A stretch of DNA of 64,000 nucleotides from Lepeophtheirus salmonis (taxonomy: Eukaryota > Arthropoda > Copepoda > Siphonostomatoida > Caligidae), in contig NC_052138.2 in the NCBI RefSeq assembly GCF_016086655.4, positions 6,696,001 through 6,760,000 on the forward strand, written 5' to 3'. The notes beneath the pieces were generated by a model, which saw only the letters and a list, made by a program, of their open reading frames with translations, was not told the DNA's origin and ran no database searches. The stretch's first letter is position 1; each line of letters opens with the position of its first letter. Positions 11,812 to 21,714 of the stretch are shown here, one piece after another. Both the position numbers and the translations under genes were made by a program.

Positions 11812-12509
11812 TTTCTTCTCCCTTTGAATATCAAACTGTGGCGCGTATACATGTAGGCGAGCGTTTTCATGTATTCCTCTAAATATACAAAATAAATTAA
11901 TAATTATAAATTCTTTAAATTTTCAAAGGAATGTTCAATTCGACACTAATGTTTTTTATTGTCAGGAGTTTTAGTCATATAGATCTTCCAAATAATTAAA
12001 ATCTAAATTATTAGTAAAGGATATTACGTGCATATATATTTTGTGAATAGCCGGTCTTGTTAGAAGTTATTAAGTGTTAATTAACTTTCTTTAATAATAA
12101 TTCTTGTTTTCTTTCTTAATATTACACATCCTTAATTTTCATTTTTTTAATATGGGTTAATATTAGTTACACACTCTCTTTCCTTGATTGTTATTTTATA
12201 GATGGAGGCTGACTTTAAGACAAACATCCAGAAAAACTGTGCTTTATTAATAGGGATTTGATACATTGAATGTCATTGATTTGAATCCTTTATCTCAGAT
12301 ACATAAATGTTAAAAAAATAATGAACTTCTTAACAGTTAAATCTTCGAGTGTACAGGGATGCTTTTTTAAATTGTCCCATATTTTAAAGACTTGTATTGC
12401 ATAAAATAACTGTCTAAAAGAGGTTTTGTTGTAAATGTTTGTTTTTTAAGAGTGGAAAAATTTTAAAGGGGCCAGATTATAACATTTAAAAGGTTAGTAC
12501 ACTTCCAAG

Positions 12510-13030
12510 TCAATTCAGAAGATTGCCAAGGTCAATAGAAAAATTGTTTATAGGCGCAAAAAGCTATTGGAGGATGGAATTGATCCCTACAAAAGTTGGT
12601 CCAGGATCAAAATGTAAGCAGAACCAAAATGACCAAGATTTGTTATTTCAAAGTCTTGGCAAATACATATGACAGCATTGATTCCATTCTAAAATTTAGC
12701 AACAAACTGTAAAAACTAGAGTCAATCATGCCTACATCAGTTAAAAACTGGTGTAAAAAATATTCCAACATTTATGGAACAAGTCTATGTAGCTTCCCTC
12801 TTCACCTGATTTAAATCTCATGGATTTTTCCGTGTAGGAAATATTGGAGAGTGAGGTCAATATTTATCCTTCAAGAAATGAGGATGTTTTCATGGCACCC
12901 ATTGAGAAGTAATGGAACAAAAATTTCAGATGATGTAGTATATGCCGGTTTGTAAGAGATTGGATGTTGTAAAAAAGGCAAAAGGTCACCTAATTGAATT
13001 AACTCATATTTTTAATATTTCTAATAGCCA
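12510..13030 (+). pseudogene. Mariner-like transposase relic
   Basis: Across several frames a decayed mariner C-terminal half can be read. It includes SSPDLNLMDFSV, then EILESEVNIYPSRNEDVF, then a tail close to VCKRLDVVKKAKGHLIE. In mariner transposases the region WPxxSPDLNPxDF precedes the last catalytic Asp and the AKGxxxE tail ends the protein. Stops and frameshifts interrupt it throughout. No terminal inverted repeats were identified. Confidence 0.65.
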
Positions 13031-13475
13031 AATTATATGTTTCAAAAGAATTCAATATTATTTTTGTTCCTTCCTTCCTTTTCCGGTTTTTATGTGCATT
13101 TTTAACTGAAAACTGTAAGGGTCAATATTGGGACAAGAAAATATCTAATTTGCTTTCTTTCCTCGACTCAAACGCTGGCGAATGTTGGGCTCACTCTGAC
13201 TTTTGGCCGTTAAAATAGTATTAAAGCGATTTCATTCGAGACGTAGTGATTCTCATTTTGTATCTAGTTTAAAGGAGTAGGAATGGTCTTTATAAACAAC
13301 TTGGTGCAAGATGACAGAAGATAGAAATCACATAAAAATGTAGATAGTATTTTTTCAAGTTTTGTATGCAATTCCTATTTTACTATTTTATTTTCTTTTT
13401 AAATAGATTTTCTTCCAAACTTATGATACGATTTTAATAAAAACCAATTTTAAATGAAAATTGAATCAATTCATT

Positions 13476-13790
13476 TTAATTATTATTCAATATAATCGCC
13501 TTTGGCGTCAATAACAGGCTCGAATAGAGTCTCAGAAAAGGGAGCAGGTCTTTGGGACATTCTTTTTTGGAATAATTCAGAATCCCTCCCTTCAGCTCAA
13601 CAATTTCTATGCAATTTGGAATGGAGGAGAGTGTTGATGTCAGACGAATGACCTCCCAGTTCCTTCCAGGCAAAGGATCTATTCAGAGTTAAGAATTTTG
13701 CAAAATTAACATATTTTCGTCCGGCGTGGATCGTAAGAAGGACACTCTGGCTTTTTTACGATTGTGGAATGAATACTTCCGTCATCGTGC
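13476..13790 (-). pseudogene. Possible Tc1/mariner-type C-terminal relic
   Basis: Read on the minus strand, the end of this stretch gives FEPVIDAKGDY just before the break, which resembles the V(I)(D/E)AKGxYxE terminus of mariner-type transposases. The 65-codon frame at 13476-13673 is in a neighbouring frame. Upstream residues do not match clearly, so the assignment rests on a short motif. Confidence 0.35.
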
Positions 13791-14595
13791 AATTTTAATT
13801 AATTGACGCCAAACACACATTTAGCTTACTTTTAAATGTACAAACAACGTCTTACCTGGGCATTTGAAGCTGGCTCATGTGCTCAAAGTTCGTTGTTAAA
13901 CAATGGTTTACATGGTTATTCAGATATAGAAGTATACATCACCTCAATGATAATATCAGAAACTGGTACGTTCTAGGAATGACAAACCAGAAGTTTGTGT
14001 CTTTTTTGGGACTAGAAGGGAGGGCATAGTATATCCTGAATTCCTCCTTTCAGATAATTACTTTGAAATACAGTATCAAAGACAAAATAGACCCTTCTAA
14101 ACGTTCTAAAAACAAATAAGTTTGTAGAGATGGTTTAAATTTATTTCGACTAATTTTCCGTTGTTTTTGAATTCTTAGTTAAGTATCTTATGGTAATCGA
14201 TAAAATACGATTTGTATCCTTTAAACCTGCTCCGATCCATTATATTTATTTCATTTAATTGAACCTTAACAGTGTATCATCCTAAACAAAAAGATAAGAC
14301 TATCTCCCCATCGTGGATACTAAAGAAAGGCTCCCTCTGCTACAAAATGAGACTCTCTCATCCCAAAACCCAATTAATAACATTTTCAACCATAGTTTTT
14401 ATTAAAAATAGGATTATCTCTTGAATTCAATATGTCTATTCTAATAAGTAAACAAAATTAGTGTCGAATTGAACATTCCTTTGAAAATTTAAAGAATTTA
14501 TAATTATTAATTTATTTTGTATATTTAGAGGAATACATGAAAACGCTCGCCTACATGTATACGCGCCACAGTTTGATATTCAAAGGGAGAAGAAA

Positions 14596-14605
14596 TTTTC
14601 CCGCC
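14596..14605 (+). promoter_or_regulatory. E2F-like site upstream of H2A copy 2
   Basis: TTTTCCCGCC, the counterpart of 11802-11811. A CAATCC element lies about 25 bases further downstream. Conservation in both arms may simply reflect the recent duplication. Confidence 0.55.
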
Positions 14606-14643
14606 TTTTCCTTTCCTTACACGCTCTCAATCCAGCTTTTGAG

Positions 14644-14650
14644 TATAAAT
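14644..14650 (+). promoter_or_regulatory. TATA box of H2A copy 2
   Basis: TATAAAT, 66 bases upstream of the ATG. The 6-bp insertion ttagat just before the ATG of this copy makes the spacing slightly longer than in copy 1. Confidence 0.75.
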
Positions 14651-14715
14651 TCTTTCGCGGCCCCTATAATGAGGATCAGTTCAATTCTATAAGCTACTTT
14701 AATATTATCTTAGAT

Positions 14716-15090
14716 ATGTCTGGTCGTGGTAAAGGAGGTAAAGTGAAGGGAAAGGCAAAGTCCCGTTCCAGCCGTGCTGGACTTCAATTTCCCGTGGGTC
14801 GTATTCATCGTCTCTTGAGAAAGGGAAACTATGCTGAGCGTGTTGGCGCTGGTGCACCCGTCTACTTGGCTGCAGTCATGGAATACCTCGCTGCTGAGGT
14901 TCTCGAGTTGGCAGGCAATGCTGCGCGTGACAATAAGAAGACTCGTATTATCCCACGTCATCTCCAATTGGCCATTCGTAACGATGAGGAGTTGAACAAG
15001 TTGCTGGCTGGTGTAACCATTGCTCAAGGTGGTGTCCTCCCCAACATCCAAGCCGTCCTCTTACCCAAGAAGACCGAAAAATCTTCATAA
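14716..15090 (+). CDS. Histone H2A, replication-dependent, copy 2
   Basis: This encodes the same 124-residue canonical H2A as 11323-11697, with every residue identical and only silent third-base differences (for example two Ala codons and one Ile codon). It is intronless, with AGLQFPVGRIHR, the NDEELNKLL acidic patch and the KKTEKSS tail. The start is fixed by the MSGRGKGG tail and by the ATG following the TATA box. It is transcribed away from copy 1, with 3.0 kb between the start codons. An antisense frame of 113 codons over the gene is a by-product of codon bias and is also present over copy 1. The pair looks like an isolated H2A doublet rather than part of a five-histone repeat, at least within this window. 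Confidence 0.97.
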   Translation: MSGRGKGGKVKGKAKSRSSRAGLQFPVGRIHRLLRKGNYAERVGAGAPVYLAAVMEYLAAEVLELAGNAARDNKKTRIIPRHLQLAIRNDEELNKLLAGVTIAQGGVLPNIQAVLLPKKTEKSS

Positions 15091-15110
15091 ATAGATTTCA
15101 GTACCTGACC

Positions 15111-15126
15111 GGTCCTTTTAAGGACC
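15111..15126 (+). terminator. Histone 3' stem-loop
   Basis: GGTCCTTTTAAGGACC begins 21 bases after the H2A copy 2 stop codon. It is identical in sequence and spacing to the stem-loop of copy 1. It would direct histone-type 3' end formation instead of polyadenylation. Confidence 0.88.
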
Positions 15127-16140
15127 ACCAATTCTATCCATAATTTGAGTTTATTCTTGAGCGTAACTGATGCAGTTTTTATGTCTTTAATTGATTAGGT
15201 CATATTTCATAGGTTTAAAGAAGTATTTTGTGACGACACAAGAGTAAGTTAAGTAGATGATCGTCTCGCTTTCGTTATCTAATTAGGAATAACTTATTAT
15301 AGGGAAGACAAAAACACATTTTCATTACTGATTAATTCATTATATATTGAATTATTATTAATACAATGTAAGATTTTGTTTTATTTATATCACTTGGGGA
15401 GATTATTAGACAATATTTTCTCCTGTTGTTAAATTATCTCAGTTTGAGGTACATATAGTCTGTTCTTCTGCAGGGTAAACATGAATAGTTCCCTCCTTCA
15501 TTCGCTTTGTTACGTATGTCTTTAAAGTCTATTTAAACGGTAGCTTCTTGGTATTAACTAGTTATGGATGCCTGGTATATATGAATAACATACTCTAATA
15601 AAAATAATTAAATAATCAACTCGTAACTCGTTGAAGATTTTTTCACTAGGAATATGGAAAATTTGTTTAGGCCTTATTGTGCGTTTTATATCAACAATTC
15701 AAACAAACTCTTTCTCAAGATTTTTCTAGGGAATTCGAAGAACAAATGTAAAGACATAATTGAGAAGCTTAAAATATGGTTAATGGATTGGATTTTTGTA
15801 TAGTTTTCAGTTAAAAATTTGTCATGACGAATACACTTCTTAACTCTTTTTTAGTGAGTATCTTTTTTATAATGCAGTTAGTGAACTGGACAAAAAATAA
15901 TCCCCAAAAGTAAAACATAACTAATTACATGATAAAAAGTCGAAACAATTATACAAAATGATGTATCATTTTAATAACTATTCTATCCATTTTACATTCG
16001 TAACTATAAATTATACATGTAATCCATTGAGAACAAATATATTTTATGGATATTATGAATTCAGTCCTGTTATTATTAATTGTTGATCTTGATAATAAAA
16101 AAACTATGTTAATGTACCTCCTCTTGAAAAGTTGATACTG

Positions 16141-16510
16141 CATCTAAATCTAATTGACACTTTGAGTGTCTTGAATCCAAGCGATTGTGTATCTTGGAGA
16201 AGAGAGGTTCAATCCTCTAGGATTGATTTTGCTCTACTCTCTATTTTCTCAGATTAAAAAAGCGAAGTACTGTCCCGAGCCGTCCTCAGATCATGAGATA
16301 ATTAAACTCCAGATTCCTAATATATCATTTCCACAACGATTTTGACTTCCGAATTGGATTCTGAAGGAGGAGGATTTTAAACGAACCAGTTTGCAACCAA
16401 GATCTATATGTCTATAAATTCTTAACGCACAGGACAAAAAGGAAGTAACCGTGTGCTTTTCCTCGCTTATTATGTAATATATCACTAACAGGACTATCTG
16501 GATCATCTAA
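16141..16510 (+). pseudogene. LINE endonuclease-domain fragment
   Basis: The plus strand reads VSWRREVQSSRIDFALLS after an upstream IDTLSVLNPSD. This fits the C-terminal part of the apurinic-type endonuclease of non-LTR retrotransposons, where (F/S)(T/S)WRR...SRIDxxLxS precedes a SDH motif. The same motif occurs in the larger LINE copies at about 23640-23760. The fragment is broken by stops and no reverse transcriptase follows. The minus-strand frame at 16291-16506 is a shadow. Confidence 0.6.
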
Positions 16511-16764
16511 AATTTGCTTAGTTTTATTATCCATTTTTTATATTCTTATGTCTTTGAAAAGAGGTTTCGAGAATTGAGTTTTTAAAGTTCCGAGAGTTTA
16601 AATTATTTTAGCATCCAGGATTACTCTCGTCGTAATCTTTTGACATTCCTCAAATTGTGAGTACATAAGGAAACTGAAAAAACAGCTAACTATGTTTAAA
16701 ACATGGAAATCCTACTATCTATGCATTTCCAATGATCTTATTCCATAATTGACTTACCCTAAAC

Positions 16765-16900
16765 AGGAGCGTCGGCAGGGAGGGGGCTGGAAGGGATATA
16801 GCCCTCAATCAAGAAATTAAAAAAATAACAAAAATTTACGAATAATTATTTTATATTTTGTAACACTTTAAACTTTGTAACATGTGAGGGTTTCTTTTTT
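16765..16900 (+). repeat. hAT-like terminal fragment (CAGGGGCG family)
   Basis: The block caggagcgtcggcagggagg, then ggctggaagg and atagccctcaatcaagaaatt, matches the ends of the element at 43711-45724. It also matches related ends at 58565 and 62711. Ends beginning CAGGG are common in hAT elements. Only one end is present here. Confidence 0.5.
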
Positions 16901-16924
16901 TTTTAACTCAAATGAAATGATTAA

Positions 16925-17290
16925 AAAGTATTAGCTGGCCCGTTAGTTTGTAATTGGTAGTATAAGATAAATAGATTCAATTATATTCAAAACCTGTTTG
17001 AACGTTCCTGTGTGCTCATAAAAGACGGAGCGTAAACCTGAGGATTTGTTGCGGAGATATAATCGTAAGTCCTTGTTGGACTCAGAATAGAATTGGGGAT
17101 GGACATCGGAGTAATTTTAGCAAATGTCCTAGTTTAAATCCTTTTCTCCTTCCTCTCTTGTCACAGCTGACTGTAGTTGATCTAATAAGACATCATGAGC
17201 ATTATTCTTTCAACCCTTAAAGGCATTCTTCAAATTGTATGGGTTACCATGTTGATTTTCGATTCCTTTTTTTCAACATGCCCCTTCTAC
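16925..17290 (+). repeat. R1 dispersed repeat, long copy
   Basis: The block gattcaattatattcaaaac is followed by ctcataaaagacggagcg, a gtaagtccttgttggac block, a cttcctctcttgtcacagct block and gggttaccatgttgatttt. The order is the same at 42188-42440 and, inverted, at 46125-46445. A possible 5' continuation (ctggcccgttagtttgtaat) begins near 16935. It has no coding potential and is probably a non-autonomous element. Confidence 0.75.
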
Positions 17291-17299
17291 ACTGGATTT

Positions 17300-17632
17300 T
17301 CATCATTACATATACTATAATGAATAATATCGTACGAGTAACCCAGTGGATTCGTGCTAGATAAATAAATACGTTATAAAATGAATAAATACTATAAGTA
17401 AATACGTATAAAATATCAAATTTATGTTTGTTAAACTTTCTGTCACACTTTTTTAATTCATTCATTTTTTTGTTTTGTTTTTTCACTTTAGCTCAAAGAA
17501 GGTGACGTCATAAAAAACCTATTGTTTGTCATCCACTAGAATTTGCTGAAAACAGATGTGCAAATATATAACAAAGAACAAGGGAGCACATGTATGAGTA
17601 AGCGAATATTGTTGTTGAAACTTACTGTTAAA
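17300..17632 (+). repeat. R2 dispersed repeat, internally diverged copy
   Basis: It shares taatatcgtacgagtaaccc followed by ggattcgtgctag and then tgttaaactttctgtcac with 47640-47785. From gtgacgtcata to the ttgaaact end it parallels 47820-47955. A purine-poor first third of R2 is missing. The repeat ends right where a hAT-like terminus begins. Confidence 0.6.
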
Positions 17633-18060
17633 CAGTGTTGGGCGTAACAAATTTACTGCAATAATTTATATTAGGCAGTAACGGAGAAATATAACGCGCT
17701 ACTAAATATATTACGATAATATTATTATAGTTACTGAGTCCGGTAACGCACGTTACAATCCGAGCTGTCTCACAGGCGAGTTGTTTTCGAAAAAACAACA
17801 GAGGCAGAACAGCCGTAAATAAAGTAGAGAAGAAGACTGTTTTAAATCAACACAAGAGGATGTCGATTTGGTTTGCTGATTTCAAAATGGCAACAACGAA
17901 GGATAATTCAACATTTTCTAAGGGGTTATACTTGCACTATTTTCAATTTATCAAAGGACCACTTCCAAAGCAAGTACGTCTGTTAGGATGTCAAGTGAAA
18001 CTGAAGGCATCATTTAAGCTTAGTATGCTTTCATTTATAAGGATTGTGTCATTGATTTAA
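17633..18060 (+). mobile_element. hAT-type element fragment with TGTTGGGCGTAAC end
   Basis: The start cagtgttgggcgtaac, followed by repeated taacg/gttac blocks (taacgcgctactaa, ggtaacgcacgttac), is characteristic of a widespread hAT terminal type. Behind it, a 66-codon frame at 17860-18060 begins MSIWFADFKMATTKDNSTFS. It may be the remnant of a transposase N-terminal region, since the order FSKGLYLHYFQFIKG...C..C loosely resembles a zinc-finger start. No second end is seen. Confidence 0.55.
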
Positions 18061-18410
18061 AAGATTTCGGCATAAATTGACAAAAAATGCTTCCAAGTAA
18101 CGTACATTTAAAAGTATCACTGAAAACTTTTCTTACATTTAACTACCTGATTTTTATTAATCTTAAGAAAGATATGTTCTTTCTTCTCCATGATAAGAAT
18201 TTAAAAGTATGCACCAATCTTATTCCAGGCATTACAACCAGAATAACTTTTTAATTGCTAATACACTTATATCTATCATAAAAGAGGAATAGTTATAATG
18301 GAAATCTGATGTACAACTTCTGATATGATCTCCTGGTGGCCTCAAAAGGTTTTCCTCTGATGGACAATAGAAAATCATTCCAAGACTTCTCGACCAAATT
18401 AATAGACTCC

Positions 18411-18645
18411 AATTTACAGTCCTTGTTGGACTTACAGATGAATTGGGGATTAAGATCGGAGTAATTCTAGCAAATGTCTTATTTTATATTCCTTTTTCCT
18501 TCCTCTGATTTCACAGCTGATTGTAGCTGATCTAATGAAACGTCATGAACATTATTCTTTCTCCCCTCCAAAAAATTCTTTAAATTGTTAGGGTTACGAT
18601 TTTTGGTTTCTTTTTTTTTAACATGCCCATTCCACACTGGATTAA
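18411..18645 (+). repeat. R1 dispersed repeat, partial copy
   Basis: It contains gtccttgttggac, aattggggattaagatcgga, the pyrimidine block cttcctctgatttcacagct, and the end aacatgcccattccacactg. It lacks the 5' third seen at 16925-17290. The two copies lie 1.1 kb apart in the same orientation. Confidence 0.7.
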
Positions 18646-18959
18646 CACCTTTGGGTATTCTACCAATTGCTGGGCAACACAGGGATATTTTGACAAAACA
18701 CACAACCATTCATTTACTATGACGTTAATATTAAAATGATGAGAAACGAAATTGAGAGATATCATTTTGCAGAAAAAATAACAAAACATTCAATCCCCTC
18801 ACTCAATCCTCTCAATGAAAATTCAAACTGAAATTATATGTGCAGCTAGGTTTTTAAATATTTCAGTCATTTGATAAACAAATATATTTATGACGTATTT
18901 TGTGCTGATAATGATCGTACGGAAATGAGGGATTTTTAGTAGGAGCCTCGAAACCAGGA

Positions 18960-19190
18960 GGGTAGCGGGAAAAGTTCTGTTCTTAGATCCGGCACAACAA
19001 CATAACAAATGCAAGGCTTTTTGGTGGATCTCAAAGTCAAAAAACATAAATATAAAGAACATAACAAGTATATTAATTAAAACACTAGAAAATCATAAAA
19101 AGATCCATCCAAGACCCCTTCATGGGTAATCTCCAACTGACAGAGATGGCTTCTAAGACATACATTGTATTGATACCCCAAACTAATACT
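18960..19190. repeat. Relic related to the 56-58 kb palindrome
   Basis: ctgttcttagatccggc followed by caaatgcaag matches 56629-56666. ccaagaccccttcatggg, then atctccaactg and ggcttct, matches 57060-57110. So both an arm and the spacer of the 1.83-kb palindrome are represented, collapsed together, right beside foldback copy 1. Confidence 0.55.
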
Positions 19191-19228
19191 GTCAAGATTA
19201 ATTTTTAAAAAATAATGTTTTTTTTTTC

Positions 19229-21606
19229 TCCTTGTCTTGAACTCAAGCAATTATTTTTAAAATTATCTGTAAATATAGAAAAGAGAGATTGTGTGTTCCT
19301 CGATGTCCTTTATACGTTCCCACGCCATTGAACCTAGGATGAAGAAATTTTGCATGGGTCCCTCTTTTGAGCTAGGACAGGCTAAGAGGTGGGGTTTGAT
19401 TTTGTTGCGTCTTGACGAGGGAGAGACACAAACTTATTTATAATAGGAGAGATCCAGGATGACCGAGAGAAATGAGGTGAAGGAATGACGTGGAGGAATG
19501 AAACTACACTGATTATATATTCATGTGTCTTCTAACTATACTCTAGTATATTTACAAAAGACGACACTATTTATAATACGTAAAACTCAGTACTTATAAT
19601 ACATAGACGAATATACAAGAAGATAAAAACCAGAAAGGACATATTAAATACATAACAGATTTTTGGGCAGGTCATATAAGCTGTATCCAAAAACCGTTTT
19701 TTACAGCTCAAGGGGACTAAATAGGGGGTTAAGTTATTTATGAATAAGGGATTTGCGTTTCAAATAACCACTGGAAATTCGTTTGCTTATAAATGTTCCA
19801 AATAAAACTTGATGTTTAATTGAAATTTTTGTCATTTTCTAAGTAATCTTTCAATTTTTTTCTCTGTTTTTTCTCTTTTTTTCAATATTATCATCAAACA
19901 TCAATTTTCAGTTTTTTAAGAAAAAAGTCAACAAGACGATGCTTTTTGCAGAATAAAATCCCAACGCAATATGTTATATGGAGTATTTTAAATATGCATA
20001 ACATTTTATTACATAATTACTGCAATATTTGCAAATTGAACCAGTCATCGAGTATTATTTTTTCGACAACGATATTCTTCATAACTTTTTTGTTTTTGTA
20101 AGTACAATTTTTTTTTGTAGGTTGGTGTTTCTTTTACAATTCCAATAAATGCAATTATTTTTTGCAATTTTCTTTGTAAATTTTGGTTTAGGGAATTTTT
20201 TGAAAAAAATAAAAAATGGACTTCTCATCTAGACAATTTTTTAGGTACATATGTTGGTATGTTATTTGAAGTTTATAACACACTATTCATATTAATACTG
20301 CTAAGGTTACAAGTGGCAATTATTAGTGTTATGTATTGTCTTTTTTATACTTTTAGCTCATGACGTAGGGATTTGTTTTAAATAGATAGTAATGTACCTT
20401 TTGTTTACGAGTTGATATATTTTAATAGTTATATCTGTGTACATCCTTTTAAGTGTAATTCCTGATAGAATAATATGTTTTAGTGTATGATTGTACCCCC
20501 AATCCAAAGGATAATAACATTGGTACGTTGAGGGTTAGGACGCGAAGCGAAACGAGGAAAATATTGACGGAGGAAGAGGAGAAGGATCTCGTCTTTTTCA
20601 GGTTTTTCGGTTTATTAGCACTTCCAAGGGTCACGACATTAGATGGAAGGTCTCATTGTAGAGAAGACGTTGTGAATTTGGATCTTATGGCGTAATTGGA
20701 AGAGGGAAGGGGTGACTCGGTGTCCATCCGTTGAATGAAGAATGAGGCCAAAGGAGATCATTTCTAATTATGTAAGGTATTGCGACTTTTTGTTATATCT
20801 ACCATGAATCATGACAGTAGACAGGAATACTTTGTACGGTAGTTGTAGGGTTCAAATTTCTTCTTGGACATCGATGAACTCGGATAAGAGTAAATTCAAA
20901 GCCTAACTGAATGTTTATTTTCTGTATTTAAGCATGCCCTTCCACACAATGAGACCTTCCATCTACTTTCGTGGGGTAGTCTTACATAATTAGATATGAT
21001 CTCCTCATCCCTCAGTCAACGGATGGACTCCGATATAACTCATCCTCCTCCCCTCCTCTGAATACTCCAGAGCCAAATTCGCAACTTCTTCTACACAATG
21101 ATACCTTCCATGTACTTTTTGTGACCCTTCCAAGTGTTAATTACTCGAAAAAGTCGAGTGCCTTCTCCTTTTCCTCAGTCAATATGTTCTTCGCGTTCCT
21201 TCGCTTAACGTACCGAAGTTATTTCCTTATTATTAAAAGGTTGCGATAATTGAATTTCAATTTTCCGCTGTCGCTGTCCCCAATTTGAAATAGAAAGAGG
21301 AAGTATGAAGTTTGGGCAAACTTTTCTATTTTTTAGTTTCTATTTATTTCAACTAATTTAAATGATTATCTTGTACACCCCCCCTAAAAAAGGTATTATT
21401 GTAGTGTTCTACGAACACCACCAACGGACCGGAGTAAAGCCAATAAGAAATCCTTTGGATTGGGGGTACAATCATATACTAAAACATATTATTCTATCAG
21501 GAATTACACTTAAAAGGATGTACACAGATATAACTATTAAAATATATCAACTCGTAAACAAAAGGTACATTACTATCTATTTAAAACAAATCCCTACGTC
21601 ATGAGC
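19229..21606. mobile_element. Large foldback element, copy 1 (cut by the gap)
   Basis: Nearly the whole element is palindromic. The block 20356-20513 is inverted at 21453-21606. Inside it, the stretch from about 20525 to 20770 is an imperfect inverted copy of about 20985-21225, with a central loop of about 200 bp. The left arm runs out to 19229, and its outer part matches the right arm of copy 2 (55706-56141) in inverse orientation. The right arm stops at the N gap. Frames inside (20483-20695 and its antisense, 21362-21604) are by-products of the inverted structure. No transposase is seen, so this is probably non-autonomous. Confidence 0.8.
19404..19657. mobile_element. 254-bp insertion in the left arm of foldback copy 1
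   Basis: In copy 2 the arm reads straight through from ccccacctc into ccccaaaaatc. In copy 1 the same point (gatttt at 19398-19403) is separated from its continuation (gatttttgggcagg at 19658) by 254 bp. The flanking gatttt repeat looks like a target-site duplication of about 6 bp. The insert has no obvious terminal repeats or coding sequence and may be a SINE-like or MITE insertion. Confidence 0.6.
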
Positions 21607-21706
21607 NNNNNNNNNNNNNNNNNNNNNNNNNNNNNNNNNNNNNNNNNNNNNNNNNNNNNNNNNNNNNNNNNNNNNNNNNNNNNNNNNNNNNNNNNNNNNN
21701 NNNNNN
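21607..21706. other. Assembly gap of 100 N
   Basis: Exactly 100 N, the usual placeholder for a gap of unknown size. It sits at the point where the right arm of the foldback element should continue, so the palindrome probably broke the assembly. What follows (a P-element-like relic) need not be adjacent in the genome. Confidence 0.95.
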
Positions 21707-21714
21707 TTTAAAAT

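Larger units (their letters stand above)
10667..11950. repeat. Left arm of the histone inverted duplication
   Basis: This arm is the near-exact reverse complement of 14457-15747. It contains one H2A gene with its promoter and 3' end. Homology stops sharply at 10667 outside and 11950 inside. Differences from the other arm are a few single-base changes and a 6-bp indel just upstream of the start codon. Such similarity, including non-coding flanks, points to recent duplication or continuing gene conversion. Confidence 0.93.
11951..14456. other. Spacer between the H2A arms
   Basis: The 2.5-kb spacer holds no intact gene. A plus-strand mariner-like relic lies at about 12510-13030 and a minus-strand transposase-like C-terminal relic at about 13476-13790. 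The remainder (11951-12500, 13030-13475, 13790-14456) is AT-rich with nothing recognised. Confidence 0.6.
14457..15747. repeat. Right arm of the histone inverted duplication
   Basis: Reverse complement of 10667-11950 with a few mismatches. The inner edge is attagtgtcgaattg at 14457 and the outer edge is aacaaat at 15747. Outside these points the flanks are unrelated. The arm carries H2A copy 2 and its control signals. Confidence 0.93.

Noticed and set aside
16141..16270. tRNA-like look of gaggttcaatcctctagg
   Set aside because: No acceptor or anticodon stem can be drawn around it, and the region reads as a LINE endonuclease fragment.
20449..20695. Overlapping sense and antisense frames in the 20.5-kb block and again at 54.6-54.9 kb
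   Set aside because: Both come from the palindromic foldback element and recur in each copy with changes that do not respect the frame.
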